The position numbers and the translations under genes were made by a program. From NCBI RefSeq assembly GCF_014839805.1, contig NC_051118.1:8114391-8178390 (forward strand): 64,000 nt of DNA, in the 5' to 3' direction. The notes under the pieces are model-generated. The model was not told where the DNA came from, did no database searches, and saw nothing but the letters and a program-made list of their open reading frames with translations. The DNA comes from Manduca sexta (taxonomy: Eukaryota > Arthropoda > Insecta > Lepidoptera > Sphingidae). Positions 1-11,000 of the stretch are shown here, piece after piece; the first letter of the stretch is position 1; every line of letters begins with the position of its first letter.

Positions 1-196
1 CTCCGAAGGGATAGACGGCGGTGTAACCAGTTACCCATTTTTCGTCATGCTTGCTTTACGCTCTGATGTGAGAAGAAGCGAGCTAATTGCCATATCATAC
101 CGACTTCGAATTGACACTGAATAAAAAAACCTAATATCACTTTGTCCAAGCCTGGATTCAAACCCGGGACCTCAGAGCGATGGTCGTACTGCAATA
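1..196 (-). mobile_element. SINE-B copy, old and divergent
   Basis: Reading the minus strand gives gggtttgaatccaggc (box B region) followed by tcggtatgat and a tail near position 1 that resembles intact SINE-B copies at 33.2 and 46.2 kb. Heavily mutated; may continue left of the window. Confidence 0.55.
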
Positions 197-611
197 CTAC
201 TATGTATAATAATAGATAAGCAAATAATATAGTTGATTGGGTAGTTGTATGCATTTTTTTATATAATTTATCAATTATGTATGTCGTTCAAAATCAAACG
301 GCAATAGAAATTTCAAAATCTACGCAATCATATGTGAATTAGAAAGCTTTGAAATTTGGTTTAATGGGTAGCTGTCAAATTACAGTAATGCAAACTGTGA
401 CGTCACCGAGTGTCACCGGCCATAACGTTGCGTGCGTGGGAAAGAGACAGCGCGATAAACCCGCCATGCCCTCATTTGTGCTCACAACAATATTTCATAT
501 ACAAATAACTAGATATTTAAATCAATTTAGATGCTTATTTGACAGTTTGTTTTTTCATATTATATTCTGTTATATATAAAATAACGTCCAAAATCAAACA
601 TAGGAAACTTG

Positions 612-757
612 TACTTTAAACGAGGTTTAAAAAGAGTGCTCACCACCGGTAGGCAACGGCTTAGCTGTGCCTTCAGTACTTCAAAGTCCAAGGCGAATGC
701 TGCTTACCATCAGACGGACCGCTTGCTCGTTTGTCTACTAAGGCAATTAAATGCCCT
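612..757 (+). repeat. REP-6 copy
   Basis: Shares aaacgaggtttaaaaagagtg, here read in two parts around 618-640, and the 3' segment gaccgcttgctcgtttg with 30360-30434 plus 30783-30855. It ends in a run like aaggcaattaaa. Unknown class; the A-rich 3' end suggests a retroelement tail. Confidence 0.5.
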
Positions 758-769
758 ATTATCTCAAAA

Positions 770-1214
770 TAGAGTTTAAGTCTAATCTAGCTAATGTTTC
801 TAGCGCACATCTGTATCGCAAACGGGATGTCTCATAAATACGTTTAAACGACATCCGTCGATTCACTCAATTGGTTGTGTAATTTGACTATAAGTAGTTG
901 AGATGGTTAATCCCTTATAGGTCTATTGTGGACTATGTAAGGTCCAACATAATATTATTGACTGACTTCCTTTATGTAAACTTGAATATTACCAGAATTT
1001 GAAATAATTAGACTTCTTCCCTCTTACTCGCTAAATTTAAAATGTTATTTCTATTTATGCTGTCAATAACGGTGCTGGTTGCACATTTATATATTCGTGT
1101 TTATTTTATTTTTTGATTTTATAATGTGTAACCGTTTGTTATCTAAAATATAAAAAAAAAAAACTGCAAAGTGACACCACTGATTGGCATTATCATGGTT
1201 TTTGTTTTATAATT
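770..1214. other. Unassigned AT-rich DNA
   Basis: No exon-like frame or repeat shared within the window was recognised. Confidence 0.4.
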
Positions 1215-1532
1215 TTCTTCCAATGTTTCGAAGACTTTGCAGCCATGGTCACGGGATGGACTGAGGTGTTGGTCATACGAAATAAGTTACAATATCTACC
1301 TACAATTCATCATCATAATCATCAGCCGCATAAAGTCCACTGCTGAACATAGGCCTCCCTCAAAGATTTCCAGACGGACCTGTCGAAAGCGGCCCGTGTC
1401 TAACATCCTGCGACTTTTATCAACAATTTTACAATAAAGAAAAAAAATTTAGCTGTTGACGATCTCAGTCCGGCTGATAAGATCCGCAAAATAGTTTGAT
1501 TTCAATGTCTAACATTCGCGTAAACATAAGAA
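1215..1532 (+). mobile_element. TIR-1 copy interrupted by an RTE fragment
   Basis: The left part has gtttcgaagactttgcagcc and the right part has caatgtctaacattcgcgt near 1503-1524, the two ends of the TIR-1 family. Between them, 1303-1412 is an unrelated RTE 3' fragment. Confidence 0.55.
1303..1412 (-). pseudogene. 3' fragment of an RTE-like non-LTR retrotransposon
   Basis: On the minus strand it reads ggaggcctatgttcagcagt followed by a (gat)n-like end. This is the end of the RTE-like frame and 3' tail common in Lepidoptera. Same segment at 45252-45345. Confidence 0.55.
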
Positions 1533-2090
1533 ATCAAAATGGAGTTTAATGTCCATGGTGTCGAAGAGGGTTGGTCACCCTCGCCAATCGACTTATTAGA
1601 AACCGGATGTTGCCAGCACCGGCTTATGCCGTAAACGACACTTATGTGAACCACTTTGGTCACTTCAAATAAGGTTACTCAATTGCTTGTTTTATTTTGT
1701 GTAAGCGACATGACTGTCCATAATAAATGAACTGCTCTAAACAACAATAAAAAAAAACAGTTATATTTTTTTCTTCTCTGTATCATATACTCTAGTTTAT
1801 ACCTTAAACTGATTTTGAAAATAGCAACACCAGAGTTTCTTGCCCGTCCTTTCTGGTGAGAACTGCTCTCCAAATTGGTAGAGTTAATATTGACGGAATC
1901 TAAATAATGTATAACATTAAAATAAAACATTTAATTTTACTTAATAGTAACAACTTTGAATTATCTCATAATTATACTACGCTCGCCACCTTTAAGACAT
2001 TATGTCTCAGCCCAGTTGTTATTAACATTATCACACTTTCCCATACATAATACCCAGATTATATTATCACAATGTCACTCAAACCATACA
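1533..2090. other. Unassigned DNA
   Basis: No gene or shared repeat recognised. Short open frames here lack any motif and sit in AT-rich sequence. Confidence 0.4.
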
Positions 2091-2091
2091 C

Positions 2092-2262
2092 AACATTTAT
2101 CTAGTTCTCACACGTTATTTTGACGGTATGTAACAAGCACGTAACGCACCGCTTCGCGTTTAACACAATAGAAGGCATACATACTACCATTTCAGGTTAA
2201 TTTAACGAAGATAACGTAACGCGCCGCGTTACCGGTTCACACTGTCGTAGAGAGCATGGCAT
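2092..2262 (+). mobile_element. TIR-2 copy, old
   Basis: The interior cacgttattttgac, gtaacaagcacgtaacgca and cgaagataacgtaacgc matches the intact TIR-2 copies at 17.3 and 20.0 kb, but both ends have decayed. Confidence 0.55.
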
Positions 2263-2393
2263 CTGGCAAAAATAATAAACATTTAATATTATGATTACAC
2301 GGATGAAGGGATCGAAATTGTTATACAAGGTAGCTTATACCTTTCCAATTAAATTAGAAAAGAGTAACGTGTTTATTAAATTAAGTAACTTGT

Positions 2394-2572
2394 GCTCGCG
2401 GACCCGAGAAATATATCGGGATAAGTGTCCCGCTGTATACTTTCCCGAGATAGAAGGTAGCCTATACCTTTCCAGGGTGTTAAACTATCTCCATACCAAA
2501 TTTCATGAAAATCCGTTTGGTAGATTTTGGGAAAATCGATAACATACAGAAAGGAAAGGGGACTTATAATAT
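2394..2572 (-). mobile_element. HEL-3 copy, degenerate
   Basis: Contains the HEL-3 phrases gctcgcgg, cgggataagtgtcccgctgt and ctccataccaaatttcat. The terminal CTAG is lost. Confidence 0.5.
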
Positions 2573-2618
2573 GTATAGCCCATTGGACCATTGCCCATTT
2601 CAACCCATCATTATTCAT

Positions 2619-2925
2619 CTTAACCATCATTGACGTATATTCTATAGACATGAACGTTAATATAAACTATTTGTTCAAAATCGTAACTAAAATGGCAACC
2701 AAAACGTCACTGTTATAACCTAAATTTATGCACTTGAAAAACAAATAATTTTACTTATTTGACTGTTTACACTTCAACTCAAGTTCTTATATCATGGGCG
2801 CCACTCCGTACACAAGCTGTCAATATTGACCATACTACAGTCAGTTTGAATAGATTGCAGTTCAATTCCGTTGAACACAGTGAATGTTCGGAACGCCAAA
2901 TCTAGTACGTAGTACGATGTTAACT
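2619..2925 (+). repeat. REP-3 copy
   Basis: About 300 bases match the reverse complement of 19372-19695 (shared words: cattgacgtatattctatag, gccactccgtacacaagct). No TIRs or A-rich tail resolved; class unknown. Confidence 0.6.
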
Positions 2926-3215
2926 ATACATAGTAAGTGCATGCAATGATAGGGCTATAATTCTCTAACGTTTGTTGTATAAAAAAACTAACGTCTAACA
3001 ATGGCTTGTAAAGATAAGATAAAGGCTCGTGTACATTGCATAAATCGTTGTAAAGTGGTGTACACGGGGGCGGACCGAAAGTTGGAGGGTCGTGAGCTAA
3101 TTTTAGTTTGGATGCTTGACTAATTAATCAAGTAATTGGTATCTTGTTAAGAAAACGATTTTCAATAACGTTGTAGGTATATAGAAGTAAAGAGGGTAGT
3201 TAAATATATTTTTAA

Positions 3216-3755
3216 TATACAAGGTCATTTTGACATCGCGTTACTAAATAGAACCACATACTTCTCTACTTGGAAATAACACTTTAAAAAAAGTTAGTTT
3301 AGCCGTAGATTTAAAAAAACGAACAAAATAAATATTATTAAAACATAATTTTAATTTTACGCGTCCTAAAGCCTCTACGACTACTCCAAGAGAATTCGTC
3401 GCTCCTCTGATGACATTGTTCCCAAAATTATCCATAAATAACTAATATTTTCACGAAGATGATTTTAGTTTCCAGATTTTTTTAATTATTTTGTAGTTTG
3501 ATGCGAATATGGCGTGTGCGTGGTATTTCTGACTGAAAGTATGATCTTGCCACTACAACGAATTCTCTTAGAGTAGTAGTAATGGCTTCAAGGCGTGTCA
3601 AATTAAAATTACTCTTTATTAATATTTATTTTGTTCGAAACTTACACTTTTTTATTTTACTTCTGCAGCTCAAGTACCTTATTGTAAAATTTTATTTCCA
3701 ACTAGATAAGTATATGGTTTCATTTAGTAAAGCGATGTCAAAATGACCCTGTATA
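3216..3755. mobile_element. TIR-3 element with long inverted arms
   Basis: The left end tatacaaggtcattttgaca is mirrored at the right end, tgtcaaaatgaccctgtata at 3736-3755. Inverted similarity continues inward for roughly 200 bases on each side (for example gaacaaaataaatattatta and its mirror). It looks like a foldback or MITE with no coding capacity. A second copy is at 14411-14822. Confidence 0.7.
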
Positions 3756-3777
3756 CTCTTTTTATTTATATACTATA

Positions 3778-4068
3778 CTAGTTGACCCGACAGACGTTGT
3801 CCCGTCTTAACTATGAATTTGCAGCGCGCCTTCTGTCAATCGTTGACAATTATTACAAACAATTGACAGTTATAGAAAATTAATGTTTTCGTTAAGTTTT
3901 CTGAAACTTTCTAATTTTCCGCGCAATTTTTAGAATTTTTTCTATAATAAGAACCTTCTCCTGACAAATAACAAACACGACAAAAAAAAAATAGTCAAAT
4001 CGATCCAGTCGTTCACGCATGACGGCGTGACCAAGGGAAATAGGGATTCATTTTAATATATGTATAGA
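3778..4068 (-). mobile_element. HEL-1 copy (Helitron-like, non-autonomous)
   Basis: On the minus strand it starts TCTATACATATAT after an A and ends gtcgggtcaactag before a T. The hairpin agacg/cgtct lies a few bases before the CTAG end. 291 bases. Confidence 0.7.
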
Positions 4069-4167
4069 TTAATGGATGATTTTTGGCACAATGTCAGCAA
4101 AGGTGAAGACAAGTATGTGGTTTCATTTAGTAACACAATGTGAACATGACCCAGTATACTTTTTTTA
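4069..4167 (-). mobile_element. TIR-3 end fragment
   Basis: The words gatgatttttggcacaatgt and gtggtttcatttagtaa match the right end of the TIR-3 copy at 14.7-14.8 kb. It abuts the HEL-1 copy, which may have inserted into a TIR-3 element. Confidence 0.55.
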
Positions 4168-4342
4168 TTTGATATAGAGTTTATTGTCTTTAATGGAGAC
4201 TAGGGGTCCTATAAATCCACGGGTCCCTGCGCTACTATCCAAAGAGCTCTTTGGAGGTCCGCGACTGATTGTAAATCGCTGTTTTTATTCCCATTTGGGT
4301 AGATGTATTATAATGAATGGAGGTTCTAAGTCCCGCTTTTAC

Positions 4343-4513
4343 CTATACTAATATATAAAGCTGAAGAGTTTGATGTTTGAACGCGCTAATCTCAGGATCT
4401 TAACCGATTTTGAAAATTAATTCACTAATAGGAAGCTTCATTCGTTCTGAGTGCTATAAGCTACTTTTATCCAAGGAAAATATTTATACCGGAAAAACGT
4501 GTAGTCTGTAATA
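4343..4513 (+). mobile_element. HEL-3 copy, 3' truncated
   Basis: Starts ctatactaatatataaagct and carries gaacgcgctaatctcagga, then loses similarity after the ccggaaaaac region. No CTAG end. Confidence 0.6.
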
Positions 4514-4610
4514 TAAAAACCCTAGTTTAAAGATATAACCCCAATCTAATTTCAGAATTCACTCCTGACTGCAAGACCAACGAGATACTCCTAAAATTGA
4601 CATCTAATCC

Positions 4611-4923
4611 AATTCAACATAGTAATAATATCAGCCCTGTATTATATACTGAGAGGGTTTAGGCCTTAGTCTACCACGATGGCCTAGTGCGGATTGTTAG
4701 ACTTCAAACACCCTCGAATTCCTATAAAGAACTTCTCAGGTATGCAGGATTCCTCACAATGTTTTCCTTCACCGTTAAAGCAAGCGATAATTCTCAAAGA
4801 ATACCCACGTAATTCTAGAAAAGTATGGTGTGTGCCCTTGGGTTTTGAATCTGCGGACAATCGTCTCGGTAGTCCATTCCACAACCAACGAGGCTATCGC
4901 CGCTTCCAATTCAACATAGTAAT
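4611..4923 (-). mobile_element. SINE-A copy with 16-bp target duplication
   Basis: The element body is 4627-4907, tRNA-like head to the right. The target duplication AATTCAACATAGTAAT is perfect at 4611-4626 and 4908-4923. It ends 42 bases before the splice acceptor of the first visible transporter exon. Confidence 0.85.
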
Positions 4924-4949
4924 TTTTCATAAATAATTAACAATTTCAG

Positions 4950-5082
4950 ACGGCTCAAAAGAGAATTGCGGTACTAAAAGGACTTCCAGAAGACAACGGT
5001 AATGTTAAAAGCCATCTCGAAGAATTGAAAGCCGAAAGCGAGCGTGTCAAGAGTTGTGCGAAATTGTCTGTGATTAGTCTTT
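4950..5082 (+). CDS. Transporter exon 1 of 4 seen: central cytoplasmic loop
   Basis: The acceptor is caatttcag at 4941-4949 and the donor is T|gtaagt after 5082. The exon codes 44 residues beginning TAQKRIAVLKGLPEDNG and ending KLSVISL, plus the first base of a split codon (phase 1). It is rich in K and E, as expected for the loop between TM6 and TM7. The acceptor is only 42 bases downstream of a SINE insertion. Earlier exons must exist because there is no start codon and the acceptor is clear. Confidence 0.8.
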
Positions 5083-8000
5083 GTAAGTATCTCCTTTGTT
5101 ACTGTTCGTTGTAGTCTGGACTGAAAGGCAATAAAAAAATTATAAACAAAAGTTCTATTGACAAAATACTTAACACAATCTTGGGAATTGTATATTTTTA
5201 AAAGGAAAAGTGACCTTTGTGCTGTTTAAGAATAGCAGAGACAGAGTTTGCTGGTGGTAGAATATATTTTATATTCGCCCGGATAGCGACCACCGTACAC
5301 AAGATATTAAACCCGCCATAGTGGCCCACGTTCAAGGATCAGCCTGCGTAAATCCGGTTTTAACAGGCCGGCATAATTGTGTCGACTGCCGAGGGGTAAT
5401 CATCTCTCGTCAGTCGACATTCTATTGGACCCCAATCTACTCACCATTAGGTGCAATGGGGTCACTTTCCCGTACGTTATAAAAAAGGAGTATTTTGACA
5501 AGAGATAGTTCTTTACTTTGCCAATAAACACAATTATTTTAACGCAATATAATATACCTGATAATGCTGATATCTGATTTAACAAATGATAGGCGGTCAG
5601 TTGCAAAACTAGGCAAATTAACAAATGATAGGCGGTCAGTTGCAAAACTAGGCAAATTAACAAATGATAGGCGGTCAGTTGCAAAACTAGGCAAGTTAAC
5701 AAATGATAGGCGGTGAGTTGCAAAACTAGGCAAGTTAACAAATGATAGGCGGTCAGTTGCAAAACTAGGCAAGTTAACAAATGATAGGCGGTCAGTTGCA
5801 AAACTAGGCAAGTTAATAAATGATAGGCGGTCAGTTGCAAAACTCGGCAAGTTAACAAATGATAGGCGGTCAGTTGCAAAACTAGGCAAGTTAACAAATG
5901 ATAGGCGGTCAGTTGCAAAACTAAGTCAAATCTGATTCCACGTTAAAGGAAATAGGTAAGTGAAATGTCAAATATTGCGATGATCCCTTGATCAAAATGA
6001 CACCTCTGTCATTTGCAAGTAATTAAAATTTTCAAGTGAGTCAACTGCTAGTATGATTCAAAACAAATTTTATCTGTGACTATTTATTTATAAACAATTT
6101 AAACAAAAAAAAATTAAGTCATAAAACGGTCTAGACTTATATATTACTTAGTATAAAATTAGGTTTTATTTCCTTAATATTTATTAACATTGTTAAACTT
6201 AGGGTTCGTAAAATTATTTGATATTTTTTTCCTTTCATATTATTTTTTTTCTTTAAAAAACTCTTACATAAGCACAACAAATGGTGGGATTATTCTTTAG
6301 TTTAATACTTCAAACAACGCCTCTTGGACCAGACTATAGAAACGCGTTGAAAGATACGCCATTTCTGTCTGTTGGTAATTGCCTTATTGATATCACCTTG
6401 AATAGAATAATAAAGAAGTTTTAAGAGTGACTGAATTAAGTAATTTATGTGGTTAGTAATTTATCTGAAATTGTTGCCGCAGTTTATCAAAAATGTTTAG
6501 TAAAAAATATAACACTTCCACTAGGTCTTGTATTAGGTCCTTATATATGAAATTGTCGTTTTGTCTCATTTTAATCTATATATATAAAAATGAATCCCTA
6601 TTGCCCTTGGTCACGCCATCACGCGTGAACGGCTGGACCGATTTCACTATTTTTTTTGTTGTGTTTGTTATTGTCAATGACATCGGAGAATGTTCTTATG
6701 AAAGAAAAAAATCAAAAAATTGCGCGGTAAATTAGAAAACTTAACGAAAATAACTTAATTTTATATAACTGGTAATTGTTTGAAATAACTGTCAGCGATT
6801 GATATGCGCGCGTGCATACATAGTTAAGAAAGGACAACGTCTGTCGGGTCAACTAGTATGAAATAACAGTGGTGCATACTTTTAATAATTAATAATATTT
6901 GACAAAGAAAAATCAACTTTGTATTCCTCCCGCACAAAACTGTAATTTCATATGTAAGGACCTAATATTAAGCAGTCAATGTAAGAAGTACTCGTAATGT
7001 TTTGAATATTATTCATTGAACATACTTTTGTACTTGGTTGCCTTTTAGTAGCCCAGTGACTTTATTCAACTTGTAGAATAAGTGTTTGCATCATTATCAT
7101 GACATTGGCCTCAGTGTGGGTGGAATAGAAACTTTAAAGTTAAGATATAAAATTGCTTTTACAGTGTAAACGTACATTAATTTTGAAGTTCACCATTTAA
7201 TGGCCATTTTTAGTACATAAAAGGGATAATTAAAATCGTAAAAGTTGATAGTGTTTGCAACTATAAAATTGTATTAAGTGATTTATTTCAAACCACGTTC
7301 ATGTTGATTTAGTAATATTACTTTTATTATAATAGCCAGTGTAACTACTGGACATGATGAGACTTAACATCTCATGTCTCAGAATGGCGAGCGCAGTGGA
7401 ATATCCAAGAATACTTTGTAATTCAAGTTATTGGATGGTGTTTCTACTGTTTATGGGCGGTCGTATCGCTTACCATCAGGCGAAAGGCAAGCTCGTCTCG
7501 TCATTCAAAGCAATAAAAAAAAATGCAAACGTTTGTAAAGGTTGTGGCTATATTTATCATTCTTGTAACCGCCAAACAGAATTTGAAATTTGGCACAAAA
7601 ATAGGCAATTGAATAAAATATAAGCTATTTATTGGATTAACTTATAAACAAAACTAAATACTTCGGTTATGTATGCGGTACAACCAATGCTCTGTGGCCC
7701 TGAGTTCGAATCCCGGGTCGGACAAAGCGATATTCCGTTTTTCTTCTCAGTATCAGTGCGTAAATTATAATATCTGCCTGATATGGTGATAGTCTTGTCT
7801 CCTATCACATCATGGGACGGAAAACACATAGTGAAAAGTTGGTGCCGTGGCTGCATCTCTGCCTACCCCTTCGGGAATAATGGCCCTGATGTATCAACTA
7901 CTTTAGGAATAATGGCTTGATGATTTTATAAACTACTTCTATCCTAGAAATGTAAAAATTTGGAAGTATTATACCACGAAAATTCTGACACGTAGATACA

Positions 8001-11000
8001 AACAACTTTACAACCAATCTTCAATTTCAGATAGAAATAAAATCTGGTGGGATAGCCTGAAGATGGCGCTAGTCCTGCACACCACTATGGTATTGTGTGG
8101 TAACGTGGTGTTCCTGGATCAGAAGAAGAGTCTCGTCCAACTGAAACTGGTGGACTCAGACCCTGAGAACATCCTGGTGCTGTCTGCTATGTTTGCTGGT
8201 GGACTCTTTACCTTGGTCTCCTCAATCATTATTGATAGGAAGGTGTGTATTTTTTTCATAATATAGATATATTATAATTTTTTTTTTGTCAATTCTTAGC
8301 AATATTAAAATTGTAAGTTTTTGACCTCGTTTATGCAAAAAGTATTTCGATCAAAATTTGCAGAGAAACAGAGCTTGTTAATATAAGTTACTTTCTATAT
8401 CAAAAAAAAGCGAACAGTTGGACTTTATTGCCGAGAAAACTCGTTCACACAAGCGGAGACGACCTACTGATTAGCCGGCTTCGCACCCACTGGTCCCCTG
8501 AAATTCGTACCCTGTGCACACTTGTCCCCTGTAATATTTTTACTGCCTACTGGTCCCCTCCTATAGAGTATTTTGTTATTTGAGCAGCCTTAAAATACTT
8601 TTTATGGGCACATTAGTGACTCCTCTAGACCTGATGGAAAGTGGAGTAATCTTCCAGATAGAGTGTTGACTGAAAAGAATACCATTCACCAGTCGACATA
8701 ATTATGCCGGCCTTTTTGAAACCGAATATCCCGGAGCGCGACACACTTAGTTGGGCCACGGTGGCGGGCTGATATACGCCTACGCCTATAGTTTTTAATT
8801 AACAAAAATGAGAAATGGGTTATGCAAAAGAGGAAAGATATATTAAATATGCACTTAGAATTTTTATTTGTATGTAGATGACAAATATGAGGAGTTAAAA
8901 TTTTCGCAAATCCTGCCTAAGTATAGCACAACACTTGTAACAAATACTATTTAGATCACACGTCAGATTGACTTTCATCAATGAAAAATAAACGCACGTA
9001 AGAGAGGATTATGTTATGAATTAAATAAATTCAATAAAACATAGTAAAGACTATCAAGTTGTAATCATTGTCTAACGGAATATGGATCAATGTAAATTTG
9101 TCTAAAAATTATCCTATTTATGGATAATTTTATGACATCGTATTTTTAATTCGTCAAATATGTATTCAGTAACTAAAGCAAATAAAGGAGAGTTTTGTTT
9201 TTGGTAATTCAAAATAAGTCGTGTTGCTGGTCCAACGTTTGATTACAGACCTTTTAAAATCATTTTTTTTTCAGTATATCCTAACCCTTGGCTACGTGCT
9301 GATGGCCCTGTCATCAGGAACCATAGCGGTGTACACGCAGGCTGACCTGACAGTCTACACTCTACGGTGGATACCAGTCGCTTCCCTAGCTGTCCTTGTG
9401 TTCGGATACGGGGTGTCCTGGGCGCTACCTTTCATTATCACTGTTGAAGTATTTAATTTTGAGGTGAGTTTAATAATTTCTTATCTTTACGCGAATGTTA
9501 GACTTTAAAATATAACTAATTAACGGATTATATCACTATCATTTGTATATGCACTGAACCATTATGTTGTTAGGTGACAAATTATCAACGTCTTAATCTT
9601 TAAAGTTTAAAGCCGACTTTTATTTAAACCAAACATAGGAAGCTGTAAAGAAGATAGATATACCAAAAGCAACATTATGCGCAGACTTTAGTTCACATAA
9701 TCATTAAATTTCCTAGTCATTCATAAAATTTCAAATGCTTTGACGCGTTTTGACACTCAATCAGTCTTCGGCTGACAGCTTTAAATCACTTCCAAGCTTT
9801 CAGTTTGAAGCTCGAGATAGATTGTCCCAGCGCTTTGGATGCACAATTTGTCTATTAGCCTTTGGAGACTGAATAAATTGATGGCTCGAACTTCGCACGG
9901 CATATTTCGTAGGCGCATTTTAATTCCTTTGTTAGTGCTCACAATAAACCAAATAGACACTGCATTTCAAATATAGAGAAGAATTAAATTAAGTTAGAAA
10001 TTGAAATCGGAACCACGAAGAATCATAAGGCCATTAGAAACTAATATATATTGTTACAATAAAAAATATTATGAGGGTATTTGTGACACTCTTTTGCTGT
10101 AAAATCACTGAGCGTTTGACAGACCGAGGTTTAACCGATATGCCGACCATCGGGCATTTCATGCATATGTCCAGCAGACGCTATTTCGACCGGGTGGTCA
10201 ATCATCCGAACCCGCTCATTAGGTCCATATCAATATACTCCCCTTTCGACCGCGCGAAATGGAGACGTCCACGTTCTGTCCTTACAGACCCAGAGGACGA
10301 AGTAAGTCTGGCCATCCGCCGAAAGCACGAGCATTTAAAGCTCTTACACTCTACACAACCGCAGTTCCGTCCTCGCCGCGTCCCCCGTCCTCCCGACCCT
10401 TTTGATAATTCCGGCCCGCGTGCCGATGTAAACAAGGTAGACTGTTAGTTGCTTGCGCACGTCTCGCGTTACCCATAATCGCTGATGTCTCATCCTCTCT
10501 CAGTGGCCGTCCTGAGCCGAGGCCGTGACCCTTTAGAGGGTCGCCCTCAGCATGGTCACTTAAGGGCTCGTAGTGCCTAGAGCACTCACCCGCAAGACCG
10601 GTGTGTTTGCAAGAGCCGGCCCTGCCAGGCTAACAAACGAATGACATAAATAAAAAAAAAAAAAAAACAGACTGAGGCAGTAGGTCGTGGACAGTCGTAG
10701 CGATCGGTTGGATGGTGAATTATTGGCGAAAGTATTTCTGTAGCCATTGATATTTTTTATTTTTTAATCGTCTCGCTTAAGTTTCTAACAATATATTGTA
10801 GCCATCATTAAGTGACACTAGCCTAGTATTTATTTAGTATATAGGTATTTACCAGACATTATTTTGGACTTCTTTGCCCGACTGCGAATTGCACATGGCA
10901 GTCGTACCAAACTATGTAGGTAAACAAACATGATTCCACGGTGGCCATCATCAGCGCATTAGGGACAGCTTTGGTCTTCTCTATGACTAAATGTGTCTAG

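Noticed and set aside
349..579. 76-residue frame near the left edge
   Set aside because: AT-rich with a hydrophobic random tail, no motif and no neighbours; part loosely resembles a repeat near 22.5 kb.
1..4949. 5' exons of the sugar transporter
   Set aside because: I looked for ESPRWL/GRR-type loop motifs and hydrophobic frames and saw none; the exons probably lie upstream, though a short one could be missed.
5400..5918. 172-residue and 116-residue repetitive minus-strand proteins
   Set aside because: They are translations of the 39-bp tandem repeat in two frames; no start context, domain or homolog-like segment outside the repeat.
5581..5922. CRISPR-like array
   Set aside because: The units are head-to-tail with no unique spacers, in a eukaryotic intron.
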